The notes beneath the pieces are model-generated. The model searched no databases, had not been told where the DNA came from, and was given only the letters and a program-made list of their open reading frames with translations. Shown here piece by piece: positions 1 to 6,207 of a stretch of 9,631 bases of DNA. The stretch's first letter is position 1; each line of letters begins with the position of its first letter. The position numbers were made by a program, and so were the translations under genes. Source of the DNA: Thiotrichaceae bacterium (GTDB lineage: Bacteria > Pseudomonadota > Gammaproteobacteria > Thiotrichales > Thiotrichaceae); NCBI GenBank assembly GCA_027030285.1, contig JALVFC010000300.1:1-9631 (forward strand), given 5' to 3'.

Positions 1-1010
1 GGATCCTTAGCCTGATAGAATTGACAGGTTCGGCTACTGTTCAGTGTGGGTTCACGCTTGCTGTACAGTTTTGCGCGATAGGCAATGTCAGTCATGTGTT
101 CAGGGGTGAAGCGCTCGCGAATGCTATGATGTCTATGGCATAGCAAACTACGGCGAAAGCGCTGATTAATCATAAAGTCCATATATTGAAGTCGCTCAAT
201 GCGATCATCAATCTTGCTAAGAAAAGCATTGCGCTGCTGCCCAAGTAACTCGGTGTTGTCAAAAACCTGCAAGGTATCTGTCAGATATTGCAAGCCGTTT
301 TTATTTGCCAGCTTCACAAAGTCTGCAAAGTACAAAGGGTGGTTGTTAGTTTCCAGAAACTCATGATAAAGATATTTTTTCGGGTGTTTTTCAAGAGTCG
401 CCAGGCGCTTGATATAGTAGCTGGAAAAATCATTATCTGCGGTGGCAAAAAAACGTTTAAAGTATTCAATTGCCTTGGGTATACGCTTTATTTCAACCAG
501 CGGATCAGGATCTCCGCAATACAATAGCAGTGCATCGCGTAACACCATTTGGGTGTGCCATCCCGGATAGGTGTTGTAGCTAATATAGGCAATACCGTTT
601 TCACTCAGCAATGCTTGGACAGTTTCAAGTATGGTATTTTGCAGCTCTCTTGGCACCCATGAAAAAACACCGTGCAATAGAATATAATCAAATTTTTCAT
701 ATGCAGTGCTATCCAGTGTTGCCACATCCTGGGTATATAGCTGGATGTTGTTAAGTGACAGACGTGTTATCATTCGCTGTCCGGTACTGATCTGCCCATC
801 TGACAAATCTATCCCAACAAACTGGCTTTCAGGGTAATACCACGCCATTGGAATAATATTATTCCCTTCCGCACAGCCAATTTCCAGCACACGGCATTGT
901 TCCGGATCGACACTATTCAGTCCGTAAAGTTTACCCAGTGCAGCAAGATGAGGTAGATAGGTATAGGATACGGGAAGTGATTCATAAGGAATGCTATTGT
1001 AGCTGCTCAT
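1..1010 (-). CDS. Class I SAM-dependent methyltransferase with regulatory domain, C-terminus outside window
   Basis: The frame opens at ATG 1010 and runs off the left edge with no stop, giving 336 complete residues. The N-terminal half is a Rossmann methyltransferase: motif I VLEIGCAEGNN (residues 41-51) binds S-adenosylmethionine, and the acidic end of beta-2 is VGIDLS (65-70). LLHGVFSWVP (111-120) and YISYNTYPGWH (142-152) fit motifs IV-V. From about residue 215 the text (YLYHEFLE, then NHPLYFADFV) resembles the methyltransferase regulatory domain (MethyTransf_Reg, PF10119) that follows the catalytic domain in this family. The substrate is not known for most members and cannot be inferred here. 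Family members often run past 500 residues, so a sizeable C-terminal part is probably missing. No clear Shine-Dalgarno sequence precedes the start, but no other in-frame ATG fits the motif I spacing better. The gene is divergent from apaH. Confidence 0.85.
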   Translation of the reverse strand, partial: MSSYNSIPYESLPVSYTYLPHLAALGKLYGLNSVDPEQCRVLEIGCAEGNNIIPMAWYYPESQFVGIDLSDGQISTGQRMITRLSLNNIQLYTQDVATLDSTAYEKFDYILLHGVFSWVPRELQNTILETVQALLSENGIAYISYNTYPGWHTQMVLRDALLLYCGDPDPLVEIKRIPKAIEYFKRFFATADNDFSSYYIKRLATLEKHPKKYLYHEFLETNNHPLYFADFVKLANKNGLQYLTDTLQVFDNTELLGQQRNAFLSKIDDRIERLQYMDFMINQRFRRSLLCHRHHSIRERFTPEHMTDIAYRAKLYSKREPTLNSSRTCQFYQAKD

Positions 1011-1021
1011 ATGAGAGTGTT

Positions 1022-1050
1022 TTGGAAGCTGTCGGGATTACTAGTATAAT
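1022..1050 (+). promoter_or_regulatory. Candidate sigma-70 promoter for apaH
   Basis: TTGGAA (1022-1027, 4 of 6) and a perfect TATAAT (1045-1050) are separated by the ideal 17 bp. Transcription would start near 1057, giving apaH a leader of about 79 nt. That leader includes a pyrimidine-rich run around 1089-1102 and no strong Shine-Dalgarno sequence. This is the best promoter match in the window. Confidence 0.5.
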
Positions 1051-1072
1051 CGAATTATGAATACACAGTTAA
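1043..1072 (-). promoter_or_regulatory. Candidate sigma-70 promoter for the methyltransferase gene
   Basis: Read on the minus strand, TTAACT (1067-1072, 4 of 6 to consensus) is followed after 18 bp by TATACT (1043-1048, 5 of 6). Transcription would begin near 1036, about 25 bases before the ATG at 1010. Its -10 box overlaps the -10 of the plus-strand candidate for apaH. This is pattern matching only. Confidence 0.4.
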
Positions 1073-1135
1073 CAAGCAAACACTACAACTCTCTCTTCTT
1101 TCACATAGAATTATCCAGAGCAGCCCGCTAATCAT

Positions 1136-1963
1136 ATGACAACTTATGCAGTGGGTGATATCCAGGGATGCTATGGTGCGCTTGTTGAATTGCTGGACAA
1201 ACTGGCTTTTGAGCCTGCCAAAGACCAGTTGTGGGTGGCGGGTGATTTGATTAACCGGGGTGAGGATTCGTTGTCGGTACTTCGGTTGTTAAAGAGTCTT
1301 GGAGATGGTGTGGTTTGTGTGCTGGGAAATCACGATATTTCAACGATTGCCATGCATCATGGTTTATTGAAGCCTCATCGCTCACTGAAGAAACTTTTTA
1401 AAGCGCCGGATCGTGATGAGTTAATGCACTGGCTGGCATCTTGGCCCCTAATTCAGGTCGATGAAAGTCGCAAGCTATGTATGGTGCATGCTGGTTTGCC
1501 GCCCAAATGGAAAGTTTCCAAAGCCCAACAGTATTCACTTGAGATCCAGCAGCAGCTACAATCAGATCATGTGAAAGAATGGCTGGTAAATGTTTATGGA
1601 GACCGACCAAAAAAATGGAAAAAATCGTTAACTGGCTATAACAGGCAGCGTTATATAATAAACGCTTTTACACGTATGCGATTTCTGGAAAAAGATGGAG
1701 CTTTGACATTCAAACAAAAACAGTCACCTAAATTCCATAAAAAACACACGCCCTGGTTTGCCTATAAAAAGAGAAAAAGCCAGGATTACACGATTGTATT
1801 CGGGCATTGGGCCAGTCTGGGTTTTTTTCATGGAAACAATGTGATAGGTTTAGATACAGGCTGTGTTTGGGGTAATGCTTTGAGCGCCATCAATCTTGAT
1901 CATATACATCAGGATGAAATACCCGTTATCGCTGTATCCTGTGAACAGCCTGGGAACAACTAA
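1136..1963 (+). CDS. apaH: Bis(5'-nucleosyl)-tetraphosphatase, symmetrical (ApaH)
   Basis: This cytoplasmic metallophosphatase splits Ap4A into two ADP and so limits dinucleoside polyphosphate alarmones and Np4-capped RNA. At 275 residues it is close to E. coli ApaH (about 280). The metallophosphoesterase motifs are in order: GDIQGC (7-12), GDLINRG (36-42), LGNHD (63-67), VHAG (in the segment MVHAGLPPKW) and FGHWASLG near the C-terminus, followed by LDTGCVWG. Motif I has Gln where E. coli has His (GDVHG); as I recall, Gln is a common ApaH variant, so I do not read it as damage. NAFTRMRF, a strong ApaH signature, is intact. The start is the only ATG that leaves motif I seven residues in. The Shine-Dalgarno sequence is weak. 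apaG and rsmA, its partners in enterics, are not beside it. A second gene follows after 11 bp, probably in one transcript. Confidence 0.96.
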   Translation: MTTYAVGDIQGCYGALVELLDKLAFEPAKDQLWVAGDLINRGEDSLSVLRLLKSLGDGVVCVLGNHDISTIAMHHGLLKPHRSLKKLFKAPDRDELMHWLASWPLIQVDESRKLCMVHAGLPPKWKVSKAQQYSLEIQQQLQSDHVKEWLVNVYGDRPKKWKKSLTGYNRQRYIINAFTRMRFLEKDGALTFKQKQSPKFHKKHTPWFAYKKRKSQDYTIVFGHWASLGFFHGNNVIGLDTGCVWGNALSAINLDHIHQDEIPVIAVSCEQPGNN

Positions 1964-1974
1964 AGGGCAATCTA

Positions 1975-2487
1975 ATGGCAGACGACAAAGAAAAAAAGGA
2001 AGAAAAACCCGTCCCATTACAGGGGACAATACATATACCTATCAAGGTACAAGGCAAGGAAACCGAGTTCCATTGCCAAATCTCTGCACCTGGTCCTATG
2101 GCGCCTGTAGAAGATCTGGAAAAGGCACTAGTAATAAACAGGAAAATACTGGATGAATCGCAAAAAGACATGGTTGAGAACCTGAAGCGTGACTATTTTG
2201 AACGTCAACCTCCCTGGAAGCTGAACTATGAAGGTCCTGTACAGAATGCCCTGGCTGCACGTTTTAATATTAATGTGCTAATTCCCCTGATTAATATAAA
2301 AGGGGGGAAAGAGAAGTTCAGCAAGATGGAGTCTTGGCCGGTGAAAAAGCATATAGAAAAATTGCTGGTTAAAGCAGAAAAAGAAGCATTGGAATATCAG
2401 ATTAAAAAAGCGGCTCCTTTCCAGTATGCTTTTGTCATTTTTATTGTCCTGGCTGTATTTGTTTTTGGTTATATGTCGGTAACATAG
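1975..2487 (+). CDS. Hypothetical lysine-rich protein with a C-terminal membrane anchor
   Basis: I do not recognise this 170-residue protein. It begins with a very charged stretch (KEKKEEK, 5-11) and has a predicted-beta segment (residues 15-38, with a single Cys at 34). Two probable charged helices follow (about 45-75 and 118-146), separated by a conserved-looking stretch with PPWKLNYEG (79-87). A single hydrophobic segment (about 150-167, rich in F, V, I and A) ends three residues before the C-terminus. There is no N-terminal signal, so it is probably a tail-anchored protein with its bulk in the cytoplasm. AAAGGG (1962-1967) serves as Shine-Dalgarno sequence about 7 bases before the ATG and overlaps the apaH stop, which supports co-translation with apaH. 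Codon use and length look like a real gene. The gene ends one base from the convergent tyrA stop. Confidence 0.8.
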   Translation: MADDKEKKEEKPVPLQGTIHIPIKVQGKETEFHCQISAPGPMAPVEDLEKALVINRKILDESQKDMVENLKRDYFERQPPWKLNYEGPVQNALAARFNINVLIPLINIKGGKEKFSKMESWPVKKHIEKLLVKAEKEALEYQIKKAAPFQYAFVIFIVLAVFVFGYMSVT

Positions 2488-2488
2488 A

Positions 2489-3361
2489 CTATAGCTGCTG
2501 TTTGGCTTGTATTGCCCTATCACGAGCCGCCTTGGCTTTTTGGAATATTGTCAGGATTTTATCTCCATCTTCATGTTCGATATATTGCTTGAGTGCGCTA
2601 AGTCCGGATTCGAACCTGTCAAGCATACTCAGGATCGCAGTTTTGTTTTGCAGGCAAATATCTCGCCACATGACGGGGTCACTGGAGGCAATACGGCTAA
2701 AGTCTTCAAACCCACCCGCAGCATATTTAAAAATATCTTCCGTGACTTCGGAATGTGCTAGCGTCGAGACCAGCTGAAAAGCAAGTAGATGTGGCAAGTG
2801 GCTGGTAGCAGCCAGCACCTGATCGTGCTCTTCTATACCCAACTGCTCCACTTTGGCTCCTGTAGCCTGCCACATCTGGATAACAGTGTTTAGAGCGTTG
2901 CAATCCGTTGTCTCTGTTGGAGTTAAAATGACCCGGCGGTTCTGGTACAGCGAGTCTATGGCAGCGTTTACGCCACTTTTTTCACGCCCGGCAATGGGGT
3001 GTCCTGGAACAAAATGCGGTGGCAATTCTCCAAAAACAGCTTCGGCTGCCTGTTTGACGCAAGCCTTCGCACTCCCACCATCGGTAATAATGGTGTGGCT
3101 TGCCAGGTGATCTTTAATGCTGCACAAGACAGTCTGCATTGCCCCTAGCGGCACAGCCAGAAAAATGATATCCGTATCACGCACTGCCTCAGCAGGATTA
3201 GTCGTGTATTCGTCAATGACACCCAGTTGTTTAGCTTGTTGCAGATGTGATTCGTTGCGGCTACAACCAATGATGCTGTGACAGAAGCCTGCCTTGCGCA
3301 GCGCCATTGCCAGTGAGCCGCCTATTAAGCCAACGCCGAAGATACATAGTCGGTTAATCAT
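2489..3361 (-). CDS. tyrA: Prephenate dehydrogenase (TyrA family)
   Basis: This enzyme oxidatively decarboxylates prephenate to 4-hydroxyphenylpyruvate with NAD(P)+ in tyrosine synthesis; an arogenate preference cannot be excluded. The 290 residues hold an N-terminal Rossmann domain with FGVGLIGGS (8-16), followed by DIIFLAVPLG (64-73) and TDGGSAK (93-99). The substrate region has GHPIAGREKSG (120-130) and the catalytic-type SHLPH (187-191). The all-alpha dimerisation domain follows (GGFEDFSRIASSDPVMW). It is monofunctional: no chorismate mutase or ACT domain is fused. I chose ATG 3361. A GTG lies one codon earlier (3364), but AAGG upstream is well spaced for the ATG. The start overlaps the end of hisC by 8 bp, so translational coupling is likely. 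The product of this step is the keto acid that a HisC-type aminotransferase can convert to tyrosine, so the pairing makes metabolic sense. Confidence 0.95.
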   Translation of the reverse strand: MINRLCIFGVGLIGGSLAMALRKAGFCHSIIGCSRNESHLQQAKQLGVIDEYTTNPAEAVRDTDIIFLAVPLGAMQTVLCSIKDHLASHTIITDGGSAKACVKQAAEAVFGELPPHFVPGHPIAGREKSGVNAAIDSLYQNRRVILTPTETTDCNALNTVIQMWQATGAKVEQLGIEEHDQVLAATSHLPHLLAFQLVSTLAHSEVTEDIFKYAAGGFEDFSRIASSDPVMWRDICLQNKTAILSMLDRFESGLSALKQYIEHEDGDKILTIFQKAKAARDRAIQAKQQL

Positions 3362-4487
3362 CACTTAGGACCTTGTGCAGGGCATTAATACAGCGGCTGT
3401 TCTGTGCTTCGGTGCCGATGGTGATGCGTAAATGCCGGGGTAATTGATAATTGCCAACGGGACGCACAATGATGGCTTCTTGCAGTAATGCCTCATAGAC
3501 CGCAGTGGCATCTCGCCCAACGTCTACACAAATAAAGTTTGCTACGGATGGAATATATGACCAGCCATAGCTGTCACATGCCTGTTGCCATTGTTGCAGT
3601 CCGGCAGAGTTGACGAGCATGCTCATTTTTAACTGTTCTTCATCATCCAGTGCTGCGCTGGCGGCTGCCAGGGCAAGTGAGTTGACATTAAAGGGTTGTC
3701 TGACACGGTTTAACAGATCTGCTATTTGTGGGTTGCAAACGCAGTAGCCAACCCGTAAGGCTGCCAGCCCGTAAATCTTTGAAAAGGTACGGGTTACGAT
3801 CAGGTTATTATAATGTTCCAGCCATTGTAGAGTATTCGGGTATTCAACTTCCTCAACATATTCAAAATAGGCTTCATCAACCACCACAATGACATTTTCT
3901 GGAACACGCAGCATAAAACGCTCCAGTTCATCACCACTTAGCCAGGTGCCCGTAGGATTATTCGGGTTGGCAATAAAAATAACGCGGGTTTGCGCATCGA
4001 TTAATGCCAGCATGGCTTCCAGGTCATGTCCATAGGGCATGCTGGAGTGGTTGGCGGGATGTGCGGCAGCAACTTTTGCCGAGGCTCCGACAGCCTGGGT
4101 GACGATAGGGTAGACTGCAAAGGCATGTGCAGAAAAAATGGCATTACTATCAGAGCCAAGAAAGCAGCGAGCAATCAGATCCAGTACATCATTGGAACCG
4201 TTGCCGAGAGTGATCTGTTCGGTTTCAATTGCCAGTACATCGGCCAGTTTTTGTTTCAGTATAAAGCCACCGCCATCGGGATATAGATGCAGTGACTGAA
4301 ATGGCTCCTGCATGGCGCGAAGGGCATTGGAGCTGGCACCCAGGGGGTTTTCATTGGAAGCCAGCTTAAGGGTGTCGGTGACCCCCAGTTCACGCTCCAG
4401 TTCTTCAATAGGTTTACCGGGTTGATAAGGCTGCAAGCCCTGTATACCGGGTTGGGCAAGTTTTGCAAAGTCAGTTTTTGTACACAT
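3354..4487 (-). CDS. hisC: Histidinol-phosphate / aromatic aminotransferase (HisC)
   Basis: This PLP-dependent class I/II aminotransferase converts histidinol phosphate and, in hisC-tyrA clusters, is often assigned to aromatic amino acid transamination as well. The 377-residue form starts at ATG 4487 (MCTKTDFAKLAQPG). Conserved features in order are LASNENPLG (42-50), LGNGSND (94-100), FIANPNNPTG (171-180), VDEAYFEY (203-210), the PLP-lysine motif TRTFSKIYGLAALRVGY (232-248, Lys237) and RHLRITIG (351-358), whose Arg354 should bind the substrate carboxylate. The reading frame stays open up to 4601, but the extra 38 residues (cysteine-rich, no family match) look untranslated and would overlap the comM control region. 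No Shine-Dalgarno sequence precedes 4487, and a candidate -10 box ends only 7 bases upstream, so the mRNA may be leaderless. pheA, common upstream of this pair in other gammaproteobacteria, is absent; comM is divergent instead. Confidence 0.94.
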   Translation of the reverse strand: MCTKTDFAKLAQPGIQGLQPYQPGKPIEELERELGVTDTLKLASNENPLGASSNALRAMQEPFQSLHLYPDGGGFILKQKLADVLAIETEQITLGNGSNDVLDLIARCFLGSDSNAIFSAHAFAVYPIVTQAVGASAKVAAAHPANHSSMPYGHDLEAMLALIDAQTRVIFIANPNNPTGTWLSGDELERFMLRVPENVIVVVDEAYFEYVEEVEYPNTLQWLEHYNNLIVTRTFSKIYGLAALRVGYCVCNPQIADLLNRVRQPFNVNSLALAAASAALDDEEQLKMSMLVNSAGLQQWQQACDSYGWSYIPSVANFICVDVGRDATAVYEALLQEAIIVRPVGNYQLPRHLRITIGTEAQNSRCINALHKVLSDD

Positions 4488-4494
4488 AGGGCAG

Positions 4495-4523
4495 AGTATC
4501 CAAGAATTTGATAGGGCTGTAAA
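4495..4523 (-). promoter_or_regulatory. Candidate promoter for hisC-tyrA
   Basis: On the minus strand TTTACA (4518-4523, 5 of 6) is followed after 17 bp by GATACT (4495-4500, 4 of 6). The -10 box ends 7 bases before the hisC ATG, so initiation would fall at or just before the A of the start codon. The -35 lies inside the left arm of the 4517-4554 inverted repeat. Confidence 0.35.
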
Positions 4524-4554
4524 TGCCTTTGGGCGGAAGATGCAGGATTTACAG
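4517..4554. repeat. Inverted repeat in the hisC/comM divergent control region
   Basis: CTGTAAAT (4517-4524) and ATTTACAG (4547-4554) are exact reverse complements, 22 bp apart, with centres 30 bp apart (about three helical turns). Each arm contains TTTACA, a good -35 hexamer, pointing outward toward hisC on the minus strand and comM on the plus strand. It could be a dimeric operator or simply symmetrical -35 elements. The binding protein is unknown. Confidence 0.4.
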
Positions 4555-4564
4555 TGGCATGACT

Positions 4565-4573
4565 TGTTATCAT
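4565..4573 (+). promoter_or_regulatory. Candidate extended -10 promoter for comM
   Basis: TGTTATCAT fits the extended -10 pattern TGnTATAAT, with hexamer TATCAT at 4568-4573 (5 of 6). The TTTACA at 4548-4553 is only 14 bp upstream, short for a -35, so the extended -10 would carry recognition. Initiation near 4580 would lie after the ATG at 4572 and so favours the comM start at 4608. Confidence 0.3.
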
Positions 4574-4607
4574 GTTTTTTTATCGTGCGTCCAAAAAACA
4601 AGGCTCT

Positions 4608-6140
4608 ATGTCACTGGCAATAATTTATAGCAGAACAAATGATGGCATTGATGCTCCTCTGGTGAGTGTCGAAGTGGATACTGGCAATGGTTTACCCAGT
4701 CTGTCCATTGTGGGACTACCTGAAACAGCTGTAAAAGAGAGCAGGGACAGAGTGCGTGCCGCTATTTTAAACTCCAACTTTGAGTTTCCGGCGAGGCGCA
4801 TTACAGTGAATTTGGCTCCTGCTGATATTCCCAAAGATGGTGGACGTTTTGATCTACCGATTGCGCTGGGCATACTCGCCGCTAGCGGGCAGATACCACT
4901 GGATGCTGTCAATAAATACGAGTTTATCGGAGAGTTATCACTAGGTGGGCAGCTCAGATCTGTGAAAGGGGTTTTACCCACTGCTTTTGCAGCCAACAAG
5001 GCGAATCGTGGTTTGTTTGTGCCTTCAGAGAATGCTTCTGAGGCAGCATTAATCAGTAACTTAAGCGTATATCCGGCAACACATCTGGGGCAGGTAACAG
5101 CACATTTGTTAGCATTGGAGCTAATCACACCGCATGCGCATACTGTGAGTATGCAGCAAGCCAGTTACCAGGTAGACATGGCTGATGTGAAAGGTCAGTT
5201 ACAAGCCAAACGCGCACTGGAAATTGCAGCAGCAGGTGGTCATAACCTGCTAATGGTGGGTCCGCCCGGAACGGGCAAAACCATGCTGGCATCACGCCTG
5301 GCAACCATCTTGCCACCCATGACAGAAGCTGAAGCACTGGAAACAGCTGCCATTGCATCTATCAGTGATCAGGGATTTAAGATAAAAAACTGGGGTTTGC
5401 GTCCGGTGCGTGATCCGCATCATACCTCCTCCGGCGTCGCATTGGTGGGTGGTGGTGCCAAAGTTAGACCGGGAGAGATTTCACTGGCGCACAATGGCGT
5501 ACTGTTTCTCGATGAGCTAACCGAATTTGATCGCAAGGTACTGGATGTCTTGCGTGAGCCGCTGGAGAATGGTGAAATCAGTATTTCAAGAGCTGCCAGG
5601 CAAGCCACTTACCCTGCTCGCTTCCAGTTTATCGCTGCCATGAACCCTTGTCCGCAGGGCTATGACTGTGATTTCAAGGATAATTGCCGTTGCACTCCTG
5701 AACAGCAAAAGCGACATCGCTCGCGCCTGTCTGCCCCTCTTCTGGATCGCATCGATTTGCATATTGAAGTGCCACGATTACCGCGTAAGGATTTACAAAG
5801 TGGAGAGCCCGGAGAGCCAAGTGCCAGCATCAGGGCGCGAGTGGTGGCAGCACGTGAATATCAGTATGTGCGACAAGGTTGTCATAACAGCGCTTTAGAT
5901 AGCCGTTCAATTGATAAATATTGTCAGCTTGCGGAAGCAGATAGTGCATTGTTAGCCAGAGCGATGGATAAGTTTCGTCTATCAGCTCGTGCCTATCATC
6001 GTATTTTAAAAGTAGCACGCAGTATTGCTGATTTGGCAGGCAGTGAGTCAATACAAACTCCTCATATTGCAGAAGCCCTGGGATACCGTTCACTGAATTT
6101 ATCTGAGACATCACGCAATGAGGTGACGTTTACTCAATAA
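4608..6140 (+). CDS. comM: ComM/YifB-family AAA+ ATPase (Mg-chelatase-like branch-migration helicase)
   Basis: ComM is a cytoplasmic hexameric AAA+ motor that drives branch migration when incoming single-stranded DNA is integrated during natural transformation; older annotations call it YifB or a Mg chelatase-like protein. From ATG 4608 it is 510 residues, matching E. coli YifB (about 506). The N-terminal ChlI-type domain spans about 20-140 (VEVDTGNGLPSLSIVGLPET, PADIPKDGGRFDLP). The Mg_chelatase ATPase core follows, with Walker A GPPGTGKT (218-225), FRDPHHTSS-type RDPHHTSSG (268-276), Walker B GVLFLDE (297-303) and an arginine-rich RSRLSAPLLDRIDLH. The cysteines in CPQGYDCDFKDNCRC (348-362) are typical of the family and may bind metal. 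The C-terminal Mg_chelatase_C helical region ends in the canonical EALGYR. The frame could extend to ATG 4572, but the family begins with MSLAxxYSR, so 4608 is right; AAGG lies 4 bases before it. No clear rho-independent terminator follows. Confidence 0.95.
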   Translation: MSLAIIYSRTNDGIDAPLVSVEVDTGNGLPSLSIVGLPETAVKESRDRVRAAILNSNFEFPARRITVNLAPADIPKDGGRFDLPIALGILAASGQIPLDAVNKYEFIGELSLGGQLRSVKGVLPTAFAANKANRGLFVPSENASEAALISNLSVYPATHLGQVTAHLLALELITPHAHTVSMQQASYQVDMADVKGQLQAKRALEIAAAGGHNLLMVGPPGTGKTMLASRLATILPPMTEAEALETAAIASISDQGFKIKNWGLRPVRDPHHTSSGVALVGGGAKVRPGEISLAHNGVLFLDELTEFDRKVLDVLREPLENGEISISRAARQATYPARFQFIAAMNPCPQGYDCDFKDNCRCTPEQQKRHRSRLSAPLLDRIDLHIEVPRLPRKDLQSGEPGEPSASIRARVVAAREYQYVRQGCHNSALDSRSIDKYCQLAEADSALLARAMDKFRLSARAYHRILKVARSIADLAGSESIQTPHIAEALGYRSLNLSETSRNEVTFTQ

Positions 6141-6179
6141 AGCTTTTATCGGGCTGCAGAAAGCGTGTTATATGATAGA

Positions 6180-6192
6180 GTCTTAATAAGAC
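6180..6192. repeat. Perfect short palindrome downstream of comM
   Basis: GTCTTAATAAGAC has 6-bp arms around a single A. It sits 40 bp after the comM stop and about 15 bp before the remains of the DUF11-like gene. It could be an operator for that gene or chance; it is too A/T-rich and short to act as a terminator, and no T-run follows. Confidence 0.25.
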
Positions 6193-6207
6193 AGATTTTG
6201 GTTGTGA

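Noticed and set aside
7..18. Window opening with a BamHI site (GGATCC at 1-6) as evidence of a cloning vector junction
   Set aside because: The methyltransferase frame continues through it to the first base and no vector sequence is seen, so at most it reflects where a clone or window was cut.
1142..1171. Gln for His in ApaH motif I (GDIQG) as a sign of inactivation
   Set aside because: GDxQG is, as far as I recall, a frequent form in ApaH proteins, and all other metal-binding motifs are intact.
3362..3364. GTG start for tyrA one codon before the chosen ATG
   Set aside because: ATG at 3361 is the stronger codon with suitable spacing to AAGG; the difference is one residue and cannot be settled from sequence.
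4488..4601. N-terminal extension of hisC up to 4601
   Set aside because: The extra 38 residues are cysteine-rich with no resemblance to the family, and they would overlap the comM start and both candidate promoters.
4572..4607. Upstream ATG for comM at 4572
   Set aside because: The family begins MSLAxxYSR at 4608, and the 12 extra residues have no ribosome binding site and fall inside a candidate promoter.
4625..5128. 167-codon minus-strand frame inside comM
   Set aside because: It lies wholly opposite the well-conserved comM coding region, has low-complexity Ser/Ala/Leu composition and no family resemblance.
6141..6166. Terminator hairpin after comM (AGCTTTT with GAAAGC)
   Set aside because: The stem is short, imperfect and has no following T-run.
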